Below, one piece after another: positions 19,373-29,337 of a DNA stretch of 64,000 bases (the first letter of the stretch is position 1; the number at the start of each line of letters is the position of its first letter). Source of the stretch: Aequorivita sp. HC6-5 (GTDB lineage: Bacteria; Bacteroidota; Bacteroidia; Flavobacteriales; Flavobacteriaceae); contig CAJJCS010000004.1 in the NCBI GenBank assembly GCA_905182755.1, forward strand, positions 62,001 to 126,000, in the 5' to 3' direction. The notes below the pieces were generated by a model. That model made no database searches. It worked only from the letters and a program-made list of their open reading frames with translations, and was not told the DNA's origin. Both the position numbers and the translations under genes were made by a program.

Positions 19373-19789
19373 CTAGGAAAATGTTCTTAGGTCCAAAGCC
19401 TCGTTTTCCTTGCAAGACATGGTCTCTTGCTGTTTTTTAGTTTTGTCTTTGTAGCCGCAAAAATGAAGCACTCCATGAATTATAACCCGGTGCAACTCTT
19501 CTAGAAAGGCAACCTGATAGGTACCCGCATTTTCCTTAACACGCTCTACTGAAATATAAATCTCTCCATGAATTTGCTTGCCTAGTGAATTATCAAAACT
19601 TATAATATCTGTAAGGGTGTCGTGGTTTAAAAATTGCAAATTTAACTTATGAAGGTAAGCGTCATCACAAAACACATAGGTAAGATCACCTAGCTCATGG
19701 TTTTCGTGCAGGATAATTTCAGAGATCCAGTGGCTAAGCGCCTTGGTGTCTTCAATCTTAAAATCTGTTTCTGAGTAAAATTCAATCAT
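19373..19789 (-). CDS. ybeY: Endoribonuclease YbeY
   Basis: The 138-residue protein belongs to the YbeY family (16S rRNA 3' maturation and ribosome quality control). It has NHDTLTDIISFDN, the conserved substrate strand and a zinc-site segment HGVLHFCGYKDKT. In most YbeY proteins the zinc site is HGxLHLxGYDH. The two first His are present, but the third position is not His here. Its start overlaps the DUF4175 gene by 8 nt, so the two are coupled. Confidence 0.88.
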   Translation of the reverse strand: MIEFYSETDFKIEDTKALSHWISEIILHENHELGDLTYVFCDDAYLHKLNLQFLNHDTLTDIISFDNSLGKQIHGEIYISVERVKENAGTYQVAFLEELHRVIIHGVLHFCGYKDKTKKQQETMSCKENEALDLRTFS

Positions 19790-22700
19790 TGTTTTTCTTA
19801 AAATAGGATTGCACCTTTTCTTTATATTCTTGACGCAAAGGAAGCGCTTCTCGATTTAAAATTTCAGTAGTATTAAAATATTTTTTGATTTGGTCTGCAG
19901 ATAAACCCGTGGTGTTATTATATGTTTTTCTATTACTTATGGATTCGCGCCTAGACTCTTGCCCTTGTTTTAAATCTGCTTCTTTTAGTTTTAATAGCTC
20001 ATACTGCAGGTTAAGCATTTTCTCTAAAGTACCCCGGTTAAAACCCTTATCTAGGAGTTGTTGCTCTATACCCTGCATTTTTTTTATTAGTTCTCCCCCA
20101 AGACCCTCAAGGCCTAATTTACTGAGTCTATCTTCTAGGTCTTGGCGTAGTTGCTGCTGCTGTTTATAAATCTCAAAGAGCTCGGCATCATTGTTTTCGC
20201 TTTGGTTGGCTGGGGAAGCGTTTGGTTGGTTGCCGGGTTTGCCGTTGCCTCCCTCGCCCTGACCTTGGCCTTCTCCTTGTCCCTCGCCCTGCCCTTCACC
20301 TTTCCTTCTCCTTGCTCCTTCACCTTCTCCCTCGCCTTGTTCTCCTTCTTTACCCTCTTTTCCTTCTTTACCTTTTTCGCCCATGCCTTCTTGCATTTTT
20401 TCGGCTAAGCTCTTTTGTTTTTCAATAATGTCAGGAAGCTGAAAACCCTCGCCTTGTCCTTGGCCGGGTTTTGGCATTCCTTGCTTGCCGCTTCCAGAGC
20501 CTTGGCCCATTTGTTCTTGCTGCATACTAGTGAGCATGTTGGTGAGTAGGTTTGCCAAATCGTTGGTGGCTGTAACGGCGTATTGCTGACTACCAATTCC
20601 TTGAGGTATCTGGTTTTCTGCAAGACGCTCCATGGCCTTTTTTAGATTGTAGTGAACCTGGGTCACAGACTCGTTTATTTTCTGACCAATGGTTGGTTGG
20701 CGCAGTGAAAGAGAAAACAAACTATCGTCTATGTGTTGAAAATTTTGCTTTAAATCATTTTGAGTGTTTAGGCGTTTTCCAAAAAGAGGATTGCCGTATT
20801 GTGATACTTTAAAATCCTCCATTAACGCTTCTTGCCTAAAAGAAAACACCACCAAGTTGTCTAGTATTTGACGCAACATAGCCACATCTTCTTCTATTTG
20901 CTCCCCTTGAGATCCAGATAAGGCCATCATCATTTGCTGACCCATTTCTTGCATTTTTTTACCCGCCTTTTTTTGATTTTCTTTTGCGCCAGTTTTGTTT
21001 TCTTTCTCGAGTTTTTGTGTTGCTTGTTGCTGCTGGCTGTCTACCACTTTTTCACCTACCTTATTTTGTGGGAGTTTCATGGGAGATTTTAATTTTTCGT
21101 TCTCTTTTTTTAGTTCTTCAAGTTCCTGCTTGTATTTCTCAAACTTTTCATTAATTTTTTCTTGAGCCTGCTTGGTGTTCTGCTCTTCTGGTTTTTCTGC
21201 CAGTTTACGCTGCTCTACTCCTAATTTAAAAAGTTCTTTAGAAAGCTTTTCGCTTTTTTTAGACACATAGTACCGCTTGGTTAATTCTATGAGCTGTTCT
21301 AGATTTTTTTCTTGATTTTTATTTTTCTTGGCTAGTTTTTCTAGTTTTTCTGTAAGCTCTTCTTTGGTGATTTTATCTTGTAACTCTTCTAGCTCTTGAA
21401 GTAGTTTTTCGTTTTCTTTTAATTTTTCTTGGTTCTCTTTTAGTCTTTTCTCAAGCTGCTGCTTAAAGGGGTCTTTTTCTTTACTCTCTGGCTGAAATTT
21501 TTCTAAACTCTCTTGCAGTTGTTTAGAAAACTGCTGCATCATTTTTTCTTGCTCCTTTTGGCGCCTTAAAACATCTTCTAGCTTCTTTTTATCATTCCAG
21601 TTAAGCTGCTCTTTTTCTTTTTGTATGAGTTCTAAATCCTCAAGGCGCTTGTCTTGGTTTTTTAATTCTTGCAAGGCAGTGTCCATGGCTTTTATTGCAT
21701 TTTCCTGGTTTTGTAATTGCTGTGTCTGCAGCTCGTCTTGAGATAGTTTTCGATAAGAATAATACCCCGATCGAGAAGATTTATATTTATTTAGAGCATC
21801 ATTATCAAAGATTTCAAAAAAGTACTCGTACTCAACGTCCTGAGGCAAGTCTAACGCGCCAGGGAAGACGTATGTAAATTGATCTAGGTTTGTTTTGTTT
21901 ACGGGTATTGAGCTCGCTTTTTTTAAGTCTTGTTGAGCCTTTGGATAATAAACCAGTTGTAGTTTTGAAAAGCCATAATCATCACTAACTTGTCCTAAAA
22001 AATATCTCTGTTGCTCACTAAGGCTATCTAGCTTAGATTGTACAGAAATCTCTGGAAATTCATCTTTAATTACCCTTATCGTATAAGACAGATTCTCATA
22101 CTCCCGCAACAAATCATTGGAGGTTGTAAGGGCGTAGTCTAAGTTGTTATATATTGTTTTACGGTACTTGTGTTGCTGCTGGTTTGAAATAAAAGAATAC
22201 ACTGTGTCTTTTGTTTTTAATCCAACATGACTGGTGTTTTTAGTGGTTACAAGCCACTGAACTTTTGTGCCCTCTGGCAAGATTGTGTTTCCAGTGCTGT
22301 TAAGGGTTTGGTCTTTTTTCCCTGTATAGTTAGGGTAATTTAAAAAGAGCTGGAAACTAACCAAAGATGGTGTTTTTACAACCTCCAAGGTGTAGTTTTT
22401 TGAGCTTACATCATTGGCTAATAGCGTAAAATCAATCGCGGTGTTGGGTTGTAAAAAAGTATATTCGAAAACTCCTGGTGCGGTTTGTTGAAGAAAGTAT
22501 TTTTGGTTATTGTAGACAATACTTGCGTCTTGCGGGATAGCGCTGCCCTTGGTTCTTATTTTAAGAGTAAAGGGTTTGTTTTGGATTGCCGATAAATTCT
22601 CGTTAACAACATAAAAACTAAAAGGAGCTGGCGGGCGTGTATGCGGTGTCATAGTTTACAACGCGTTTGTAGCTCCTGGCAAACAAATCTTTCTCACCCA

Positions 22701-23205
22701 GGGCAGAAACTACACCAAAAACCAGTATTGGGATAGCAGCAAAAACAAGATATTTTAGATTTTTTTGAAAATTTATTGCTTTTTTAAAGACCACAGACTG
22801 CATCTGGAGCGCCTTTTGGTCTATACTAGCAGCTAGCAGGTCTGACTCTCTTTGGTTTTGGTTTAACTGTAAAACATTTAATAGTTTGTCGTTAACCTCT
22901 GGAAAATGATCTCCAATGATTTTAGCCGCCTGCTCGTTGGTAATACCCTTTTGAAGACTAAAAAGCTTAAGCAGCGTAAAGGCAATAAAGCGCATGAAAA
23001 GAGCAAGCTCAACAAGAACAAAAGTCCAGAATAAAATAGTTCTACCCACGAGGGTTTAGCCACAAAAAATATTCTATCAAAGAGTGAGTAAAAAATACAA
23101 AAATCCAGCAGCAAAAAAGAAAATGGTTCCCTTTATCAGCTCACTGGTATAGTATTTTTTTATAAATTGTTCCAGCTTCTGCTGGATAAGACTAAATGAA
23201 CTCAT
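19782..23205 (-). CDS. DUF4175 family giant membrane protein (three frameshifts)
   Basis: Rejoined, this is about 1,140 residues. It opens MSSFSLIQQKLEQFIKKYY from ATG 23205, then has two or three transmembrane helices in the first 200 residues, an Ig-like periplasmic region, a long Lys/Glu/Gln coiled coil and a Gly/Gln/Glu low-complexity tract (DNA about 20225-20480). It ends near YbeY. DUF4175 is a Bacteroidota family of unknown role. Three single-base shifts are needed: a missing T near 23076-23083, an extra base near 23041-23050 and an extra C near 22631-22637. Each restores a smooth family sequence. Confidence 0.8.
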
Positions 23206-23281
23206 TTGGTTTTGTCGGCGATTTACAGCGGATTTAAAATTAGTGCAAAAAAAACAGCAAACACAGTAAATTTTAGAATTT

Positions 23282-24322
23282 ATGAAAGATTTAAAATATG
23301 TATTTGCCTACATAACACCTCTTGGGGCGGTAATGGGTTTATGGTTACAGGGGTTTTGGGTGTTTTTTACGCCCTTTTTTGCTTTTATTTTAGTTCCTTT
23401 ATTGGAAACTATTTTGCCTATAGCCAAGCAAAACCTTAGCCAAAAAGAGCTAATTAGTAAAGATAAAAACAAGTTTTTCAATGTCCTGCTATACCTTAAT
23501 ATTCCAATTGTTTATGGATTGGTGGTGTACTTTTTATGCAGCCTTTCTTTTGTAGAATACACCCCAACAGAGCTTCTTGGCCTTACTATTTCTCTGGGTA
23601 TTGTTGTGGGGGCCAACGGTATTAATGTTGCTCATGAGCTAGGGCATAGAAAATTACGTTTTGAAAGAGTTTTTGGAAAAATATTATTGTTGCCCGCCCT
23701 GTATATGCACTTTTTTATAGAGCATAATTTTGGACACCACCTTCATGCAGCAACACCACAAGATCCAGCAACGGCAAAGTACAATCAAAGCGTATATTCT
23801 TTTTGGTTTAGCTCTATAAAAGGGCAGTATATAAAAGCATGGAGCATTCAAAAATCACTATTAGGCCGCGCTAAACTTCCTTTTTTAAGTAGTAAAAACG
23901 ACATGTTTTGGTACACATTAATACAATTTGGATACCTAGTGGGTGTCTATTTGTTTTTAGGTGAGCTAGCGGCGGGGCTTGCGCTTTGTATAGCTTTAAG
24001 CGGTGTGTTGTTGCTGGAAACCATCAACTATATTGAGCACTATGGTCTTAAAAGAAACAAAACGGCCTCTGGTAGATATGAGCGAATTTCGGAAATTCAT
24101 TCTTGGAACTCCAACCACGTATTGGGTAGAATTCTATTATATGAATTAACCCGCCATAGCGATCATCATTACAGAGCGCATAAAAAGTTTCAACTATTAG
24201 AATATCACGATAGTAGCCCTCAGATGCCATTTGGGTATACAACATCTATGGTTTTAGCCTTGGCGCCCCCGCTTTGGTTTTTGGTTATGAATACCTTAAT
24301 TCCTGTTGCGATGCGACCATAG
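23282..24322 (+). CDS. AlkB-type membrane alkane 1-monooxygenase
   Basis: The 346-residue protein has about six membrane helices and the eight-His di-iron signature of integral-membrane hydroxylases: HELGHRK, HNFGHHLH, then the AlkB-type NYIEHYGL and LTRHSDHHY. That set separates AlkB from ordinary fatty-acid desaturases. It would hydroxylate a hydrophobic terminal carbon using rubredoxin electrons. No rubredoxin or reductase is nearby, so the electron donor and the true substrate remain open. Confidence 0.85.
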   Translation: MKDLKYVFAYITPLGAVMGLWLQGFWVFFTPFFAFILVPLLETILPIAKQNLSQKELISKDKNKFFNVLLYLNIPIVYGLVVYFLCSLSFVEYTPTELLGLTISLGIVVGANGINVAHELGHRKLRFERVFGKILLLPALYMHFFIEHNFGHHLHAATPQDPATAKYNQSVYSFWFSSIKGQYIKAWSIQKSLLGRAKLPFLSSKNDMFWYTLIQFGYLVGVYLFLGELAAGLALCIALSGVLLLETINYIEHYGLKRNKTASGRYERISEIHSWNSNHVLGRILLYELTRHSDHHYRAHKKFQLLEYHDSSPQMPFGYTTSMVLALAPPLWFLVMNTLIPVAMRP

Positions 24323-24335
24323 AATTGTATATTTA
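24305..24335 (+). promoter_or_regulatory. gltX promoter
   Basis: TTGC (24305-24308) and TATATTTA (24328-24335) are 19 nt apart, one base short of the full TAnnTTTG consensus. It overlaps the end of the AlkB gene and would give a leader of about 15 nt for gltX. Confidence 0.5.
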
Positions 24336-24357
24336 CATCCATAAAAATTAAATTTTC

Positions 24358-25878
24358 ATGGCTCAAAAAGTACGCGTTAGATTCGCTCCTAGTCCAACAG
24401 GACCTCTACATATTGGTGGTGTTAGAACGGCGCTATTCAATTATTTATTTGCAAAAAAACACGGAGGAGATTTTATTCTTCGAATAGAAGATACAGACCA
24501 AGGGCGCTACGTCCCTGGGGCAGAACAGTACATTGTAGAGGCAATGAGCTGGCTTGGTATTGCTTTTGACGAAAGTCCTTCAAAACCTGCAAATGTTGGT
24601 CCTTACAGACAAAGTGAGCGCAAAGAAATATACAAACAATACGCAGACACACTAATTAAATCTGGCCACGCATATTACGCCTTTGATACGCCTCAGGCGC
24701 TTGACAAAGAAAGAAAGGCCTGTGAAGAAAACTCAAAAACATTTATTTATAATTGGCACAATAGAGAAACTCTAGACAACTCTCTATCGCTTTGTTTGGA
24801 AGAAACCAGAATAAAATTAGAGGCAGGAACACCTTTTGTGATTCGTTTTAAAACACCTCAAGACGAAATTTTATACCTGAAGGATGTTGTTCGAGGCACT
24901 GTAAAAATAGACACAAACGTGCTTGATGATAAGGTTTTATTTAAAAGCGACGGAATGCCAACCTACCACTTGGCAAACATTGTTGACGATCACCTTATGA
25001 ATATCACTCATGTAATTCGAGGAGAAGAGTGGCTACCCTCTCTTGCCCTGCATATATTATTATATAGAAGCCTTGGGTGGGAGGCGCCTATTTTTGCTCA
25101 CCTGCCCCTTATTATGAAACCTACAGGCAAAGGGAAGCTAAGCAAAAGAGATGGAGACAAGATGGGTTTTCCTGTATTTCCTCTACAGTGGAAAACCCCA
25201 GACGGGGAGCTATTCTCTGGTTATAGAGAAGATGGATATCTGCCAAAAGGGGTGGTAAACATGCTTGCTTTTTTAGGTTGGAACCCAGGAACCGAGCAGG
25301 AATTATTTACACTTGAGCAGCTCATCGCTGATTTTAGCTTAGAGCGTGTTAACAAGGCGGGAGCAAAATTTGATCCAGATAAAACAAAGTGGTTTCAGCA
25401 ACAATACTTTCAACAACTAGATACTACTGTTTTAACAAAAGAGTTTTCTGCTCTTTTAGATAAAAAAGGTGTTGAGACAACCCTAAATCTAGAGGTAATT
25501 GTGTCTTTAATTAAAGAGCGCGCTGTGTTTGTTGCCGATTTGTGGGAGCAAGGGTGTTTCTTTTTTGAAAGACCTGAAACCTATGACCAAAAAGCAGCTA
25601 AAAAGGCCTTTAAGGAAGATACGCCTTCCCTTCTTTTGAGTGTTTGTGAGATTTTAGAGCAGCAAAGCGCCTTTGATGGCGAAACAATTTCCAGGGAGGT
25701 CAAGGGCTGGCTAAGCTCAAAAGAAATGGGGTTTGGAAAAGTAATGATGCCCCTAAGACTTGCTTTGGTTGGGGCTATGCAGGGTCCTGATGTTTTTGAA
25801 ATTGCTGCCGTGTTAGGTAAAAAAGAAACAATTTCAAGAATAAAAAGCGCTATTAGTTTTATGAACAAAGCAGCATAA
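24358..25878 (+). CDS. gltX: Glutamate--tRNA ligase
   Basis: The 506-residue class I synthetase charges tRNA-Glu. It has the HIGH-type motif APSPTGPLHIGGVRTALFNYLF, the DTDQGRYVPGAE loop, and the KMSKS-type motif GKLSKRDGDKMGFPVFP. An all-alpha anticodon domain follows. A separate glnS is present 1.1 kb downstream, so this should be a discriminating GluRS. It is full length and intact. Confidence 0.97.
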   Translation: MAQKVRVRFAPSPTGPLHIGGVRTALFNYLFAKKHGGDFILRIEDTDQGRYVPGAEQYIVEAMSWLGIAFDESPSKPANVGPYRQSERKEIYKQYADTLIKSGHAYYAFDTPQALDKERKACEENSKTFIYNWHNRETLDNSLSLCLEETRIKLEAGTPFVIRFKTPQDEILYLKDVVRGTVKIDTNVLDDKVLFKSDGMPTYHLANIVDDHLMNITHVIRGEEWLPSLALHILLYRSLGWEAPIFAHLPLIMKPTGKGKLSKRDGDKMGFPVFPLQWKTPDGELFSGYREDGYLPKGVVNMLAFLGWNPGTEQELFTLEQLIADFSLERVNKAGAKFDPDKTKWFQQQYFQQLDTTVLTKEFSALLDKKGVETTLNLEVIVSLIKERAVFVADLWEQGCFFFERPETYDQKAAKKAFKEDTPSLLLSVCEILEQQSAFDGETISREVKGWLSSKEMGFGKVMMPLRLALVGAMQGPDVFEIAAVLGKKETISRIKSAISFMNKAA

Positions 25879-25930
25879 AGCAGCAATTTTTTTGTATATT
25901 CATTTGTATTAATTTTATAAATATCGTGTC

Positions 25931-26933
25931 ATGGGAAGTACCCTTTTTTTAGTTCCTTTTTTAGTGTTGGTTGTGTTTTTCTTGCTCTCAGGAATATTTA
26001 CTGTAAAGCAACAAACCTCAGCTATAGTAGAGCGTTTTGGTAAGTTTTTAAGCGGCAGGAGCTCTGGGCTTCATTTTAAAATTCCGTTTGTGGATAGAAT
26101 TGCAGGAAGAATAAACTTAAAAATACAACAACTTGATGTACTGGTAGAAACCAAAACAAAAGATGATGTGTTTGTGAAGCTTAAAATTTCGGTACAGTTT
26201 CAGGTATTAAAAGAAAAGGTGTATGATGCTTTTTATAAACTAGAAAACCCTCATGATCAAATAACCTCTTATGTTTTTGATGTTGTTAGGGCAGAGGTTC
26301 CAAAAATGAAACTAGATGATGTTTTTGAAAGAAAAGATGATGTTGCTATTGCTGTAAAAAAAGAGCTTAATGATGCCATGATCAATTATGGGTATGATAT
26401 TATAAAAACCCTAGTAACAGACATTGACCCAGATCTCACAGGTAAAGGCGGCCATGAACCGTATTAACGCCGCTGAAAGAGAAAAGGTGGCTGCAGAGTA
26501 TGAAGGAGAGGCAGAGCGTATTAAAATTGTTGCCAAGGCCCGAGCAGAGGCAGAAAGCAAAAGACTTCAAGGGCAAGGAATCGCAGACCAAAGAAGAGAA
26601 ATTGCACGTGGTCTTGAGGAGTCTGTAGATGTATTAAATAATGTAGGGATTAACTCCCAGGAGGCCTCGGCGCTGATTGTTGTTACTCAGCACTATGACA
26701 CGCTTCAATCTATAGGTGAGGCAACAAATACCAACTTAATTTTATTGCCAAACTCGCCACAAGCAGGAAGCAATATGTTAAATGATATGATCGCTAGTTT
26801 TGTAGCCAGCAATCAAATTGGTGAAGAAATGAAAAAAACCAATGCGGCTAAAGGTCTTGGTAAAAAAAACAAAACAAGTAAAAAACTTCCTCCTCAAAAC
26901 CCAGCTATGGATAATGATGGTGTTGTTTTTTAA
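25931..26933 (+). CDS. SPFH/stomatin-like membrane protein (frameshifted)
   Basis: An N-terminal membrane helix (FLVPFLVLVVFFLLSG) is followed by the SPFH domain (TSAIVERFGKF, GLHFKIPFVD, LVETKTKDDVFVKLKISVQFQV) and a coiled coil (INAAEREKVAAEYEGEAERIKIVAKARAEAESKRLQGQGIADQRR). Such proteins form oligomeric membrane scaffolds or partner with NfeD-type proteases. One extra base near 26432-26440 breaks it; removing it reads DIDPDSQVKAAMNR. Rejoined length is about 333 residues, normal for the family. Confidence 0.88.
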
Positions 26934-26958
26934 ACGATTCTATTTATTAGTTAATTTA

Positions 26959-26990
26959 AAAAAGCCCAACACAATGTGTTGGGCTTTTTT
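26959..26990. terminator. Bidirectional terminator
   Basis: A 14-bp stem (26959-26972 with 26976-26989, loop AAT) has a GC-rich core, GCCCAACAC, flanked by A and T runs. It lies between the convergent SPFH and glnS genes and ends just before the glnS stop codon. Confidence 0.9.
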
Positions 26991-26991
26991 A

Positions 26992-28671
26992 TTATTCTGC
27001 AAGTTTGGCCCAGGAGTCTCTTAGGCCAACAGTGCGATTAAACACCATTTTTTCTTGTGTTGTCTCTGGGTCTACGGTGAAATACCCTAAGCGTTGAAAT
27101 TGTACGGTATCTTCTACTTTTAAATCCTTTAAACTTGGTTCTCCATAACCGGTAATGACCTTTAAAGAATCTGGGTTAATAAAATCCATAAAATCTTTGT
27201 CTTTATGGGTGTCTGGAGAGGGGTCTGTAAAGAGTCTATCATATAACCGTACCTCAACCTCTATTGCTTTATTAACAGCAACCCAGTGCAAGGTTCCTTT
27301 TACTTTACGCAAACTCTCCTGTGTGCCGCTTCCGCTTTTACTTTTTGGATCATAGGTGCAGTGAATTTCTGTAATGTTTCCGTCGTGGTCCTTATCACAG
27401 CTTTCTGCTTTTATGATGTATGCATTTTTAAGACGCACTTCTTTACCAAGCTTTAGTCTAAAAAACTTTTTATTAGCCTCTTCTCTGAAGTCTTCACGCT
27501 CTATATAAAGCGTTTTAGAGAACGGAACCTCTCTTGAGCCCGCATCTGTGTCTTCTTGGTTGTTTTCTGCCTCTAACCACTCTGTTTGGTCTTCTGGGTA
27601 ATTGGTTATGGTTACTTTTACTGGATCTAATACAGCCATAACGCGGTTGGCCTTTTTGTTTAAGTCTTCTCTAACACTAAACTCAAGTCTAGAAACATCA
27701 ATTAGATTATCGCGTTTTCCAACACCAATTCCTTGAGCGAAATTTTTAATAGCATCTGGAGTGTATCCTCTTCTTCTTAAACCAGATATTGTTGGCATCC
27801 TTGGATCGTCCCAGGAGTCTACGACTCCCTCTTGAACAAGTCTAGCTAGTTTTCGTTTACTAACAAGTGTGTGGCTTAGGTTTCTACGGGCAAATTCTCG
27901 TTGTTTAGGGCGCAGTTTTGAGCCGTCTACGAGTTGGTCTAAAAACCAATCGTATAGTTCTCTGTGGGGTAAAAATTCAAGGGTACAGAAAGAGTGTGAA
28001 ATTTGCTCTATATAATCACTCTCTCCGTGGGTCCAGTCATACATTGGAAAAATTTTCCAGTCTGTTCCTGTTCTGTGGTGAGACTTATGAAGAGTTCTGT
28101 ATATCACAGGATCCCTCATGAGCATATTGGTAGATTGTAGGTCAATTTTTGCGCGAAGCACATGGGCGCCCTCTGGGGCTTCACCTGTTTTCATTTGCTC
28201 GAAAAGCGCTAAATTTTCTTCTACAGACCTATCTCGGTAGGGGCCTGCTACCCCTGGCTGGGTTGGGGTTCCTTTTTGTGAGGCAATATCCTCACTAGAT
28301 TGAGAATCTACGTACGCCTTGCCTTGGTTAATTAGTAGTAGTGCCCAAGAGTATAGTTGCTCAAAATAATCACTGGCATAACACTCTTTGGCCCAAGAAT
28401 ATCCTAACCACTGAACATCTTTTTTTATTGCATCAACAAAGCGCTGTTCTTCTTTGGCTGGGTTGGTGTCATCAAAACGAAGGTTCACAGGAGCATTGTA
28501 CTTTAGTCCTAAACCAAAATTAAGGCATATAGAAGATGCATGACCAATATGCAGATACCCGTTTGGCTCTGGCGGAAACCTAAAAGACAAGGCCTGTTTT
28601 GAGTGTGTTGTTTTTAAATCCTCTTCTATAATTTGCTCAATAAAATTGAGTGTTTCTTTTTCTTCAGACAT
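26992..28671 (-). CDS. glnS: Glutamine--tRNA ligase
   Basis: The protein is 559 residues from ATG 28671 (MSEEKETLNF); the longer frame adds nine residues with no family match. The HIGH motif is PNGYLHIGHASSICLNFG and the KMSKS equivalent is LVSKRKLARLV, as in GlnRS. An anticodon-binding beta-barrel follows. It charges tRNA-Gln directly, so a Gln-forming amidotransferase route is not needed for this tRNA. It is intact. Confidence 0.97.
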   Translation of the reverse strand: MSEEKETLNFIEQIIEEDLKTTHSKQALSFRFPPEPNGYLHIGHASSICLNFGLGLKYNAPVNLRFDDTNPAKEEQRFVDAIKKDVQWLGYSWAKECYASDYFEQLYSWALLLINQGKAYVDSQSSEDIASQKGTPTQPGVAGPYRDRSVEENLALFEQMKTGEAPEGAHVLRAKIDLQSTNMLMRDPVIYRTLHKSHHRTGTDWKIFPMYDWTHGESDYIEQISHSFCTLEFLPHRELYDWFLDQLVDGSKLRPKQREFARRNLSHTLVSKRKLARLVQEGVVDSWDDPRMPTISGLRRRGYTPDAIKNFAQGIGVGKRDNLIDVSRLEFSVREDLNKKANRVMAVLDPVKVTITNYPEDQTEWLEAENNQEDTDAGSREVPFSKTLYIEREDFREEANKKFFRLKLGKEVRLKNAYIIKAESCDKDHDGNITEIHCTYDPKSKSGSGTQESLRKVKGTLHWVAVNKAIEVEVRLYDRLFTDPSPDTHKDKDFMDFINPDSLKVITGYGEPSLKDLKVEDTVQFQRLGYFTVDPETTQEKMVFNRTVGLRDSWAKLAE

Positions 28672-28781
28672 TGTATATTGTGTTTTAAAACAAAGCACAA
28701 AGGTACGGATTCTTGTTAAAAAGCAGTGATTGTGTGGCGCTATCTAAACACATAATTTTATCTTTACAAAAAGCATACATT

Positions 28782-29132
28782 ATGAGCTGTATTGAATTAA
28801 AAGATATTCGTGTTTACGCCAACCACGGCTGTTTAAGCGAGGAAGAAAAAATTGGAAGCCATTACCTAGTAAACCTAAGGGTTGAATGTGATTTAAGTCA
28901 AGCTGCAAAAACAGACGCCCTGGAGGACACCATAGACTACGTAGGGCTTAATGATATTGTTAAAAAACAGATGGCTATACGGGCAAAACTTCTTGAGACT
29001 GTGGGTTATAGAATAATTAAAAATATTTTGGACTCATTTTCTGGGGTATCTCATGTTAGTGTAACGGTCTCAAAATTAAACCCCCCTATTGGTGGAGATG
29101 TTAAACAGGTAAGTGTTACCATGACTTCTTAA
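28782..29132 (+). CDS. folB: Dihydroneopterin aldolase
   Basis: The protein is 116 residues from ATG 28782 (MSCIELKDIRVYANHGCLSEEE). This enzyme converts dihydroneopterin to 6-hydroxymethyl-dihydropterin in folate synthesis. The YANHGCLSEEE motif, the DTIDYVGL segment and the C-terminal SVTVSKLNPPIGG are diagnostic. The ATG is chosen because the upstream extension carries no family sequence. It lies 100 nt upstream of tRNA-Cys on the same strand. Confidence 0.93.
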   Translation: MSCIELKDIRVYANHGCLSEEEKIGSHYLVNLRVECDLSQAAKTDALEDTIDYVGLNDIVKKQMAIRAKLLETVGYRIIKNILDSFSGVSHVSVTVSKLNPPIGGDVKQVSVTMTS

Positions 29133-29153
29133 ACAGATAATTTCTATTTTTAG

Positions 29154-29185
29154 TTGTTGTTCTAAGGACTAATCTTATATATTTG
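29154..29185 (+). promoter_or_regulatory. tRNA-Cys promoter
   Basis: TTGTT (from 29154) and TATATTTG (29178-29185) are spaced about as expected for a Bacteroidota promoter. Transcription would start about 40 nt before the tRNA. Confidence 0.55.
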
Positions 29186-29234
29186 CGTTCTGAAATTTAG
29201 CAAACCAAACGGTTTATTACAATTCAGTAAATAG

Positions 29235-29305
29235 GGCATCATGGCCGAGCGGCTAGGCAGAGGTCTGCAAAACCTTCCACAGCGGTTCGAATCCGCTTGA
29301 TGCCT
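29235..29305 (+). tRNA. tRNA-Cys (GCA)
   Basis: The 71-nt gene folds as a cloverleaf: acceptor GGCATCA with TGATGCC, D arm GCCGAGCGGC, anticodon loop CTGCAAA (anticodon GCA) and T arm GCGGTTCGAATCCGC. The discriminator base is T, the known Cys identity element. CCA is not encoded. A terminator follows. Confidence 0.96.
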
Positions 29306-29308
29306 CAA

Positions 29309-29337
29309 CAAACCTTCAGTGAAAACTGGAGGTTTTT
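29309..29337 (+). terminator. Terminator after tRNA-Cys
   Basis: AAACCTTCAGT pairs with ACTGGAGGTTT (one G-T pair) around a GAAA loop, followed by a T run. It ends one base before the convergent LysE-type gene's stop codon. Confidence 0.85.

Noticed and set aside
20225-20480. Tandem GC-rich repeats considered as CRISPR or minisatellite
   Set aside because: The units are inside an open coding frame, are irregular and lack spacers; they are explained by the Gly/Gln/Glu protein tract.
25931-26933. Programmed frameshift in the SPFH gene
   Set aside because: No slippery sequence or stimulator is evident, and the same kind of break occurs in many unrelated genes in the window, so an error is more likely.
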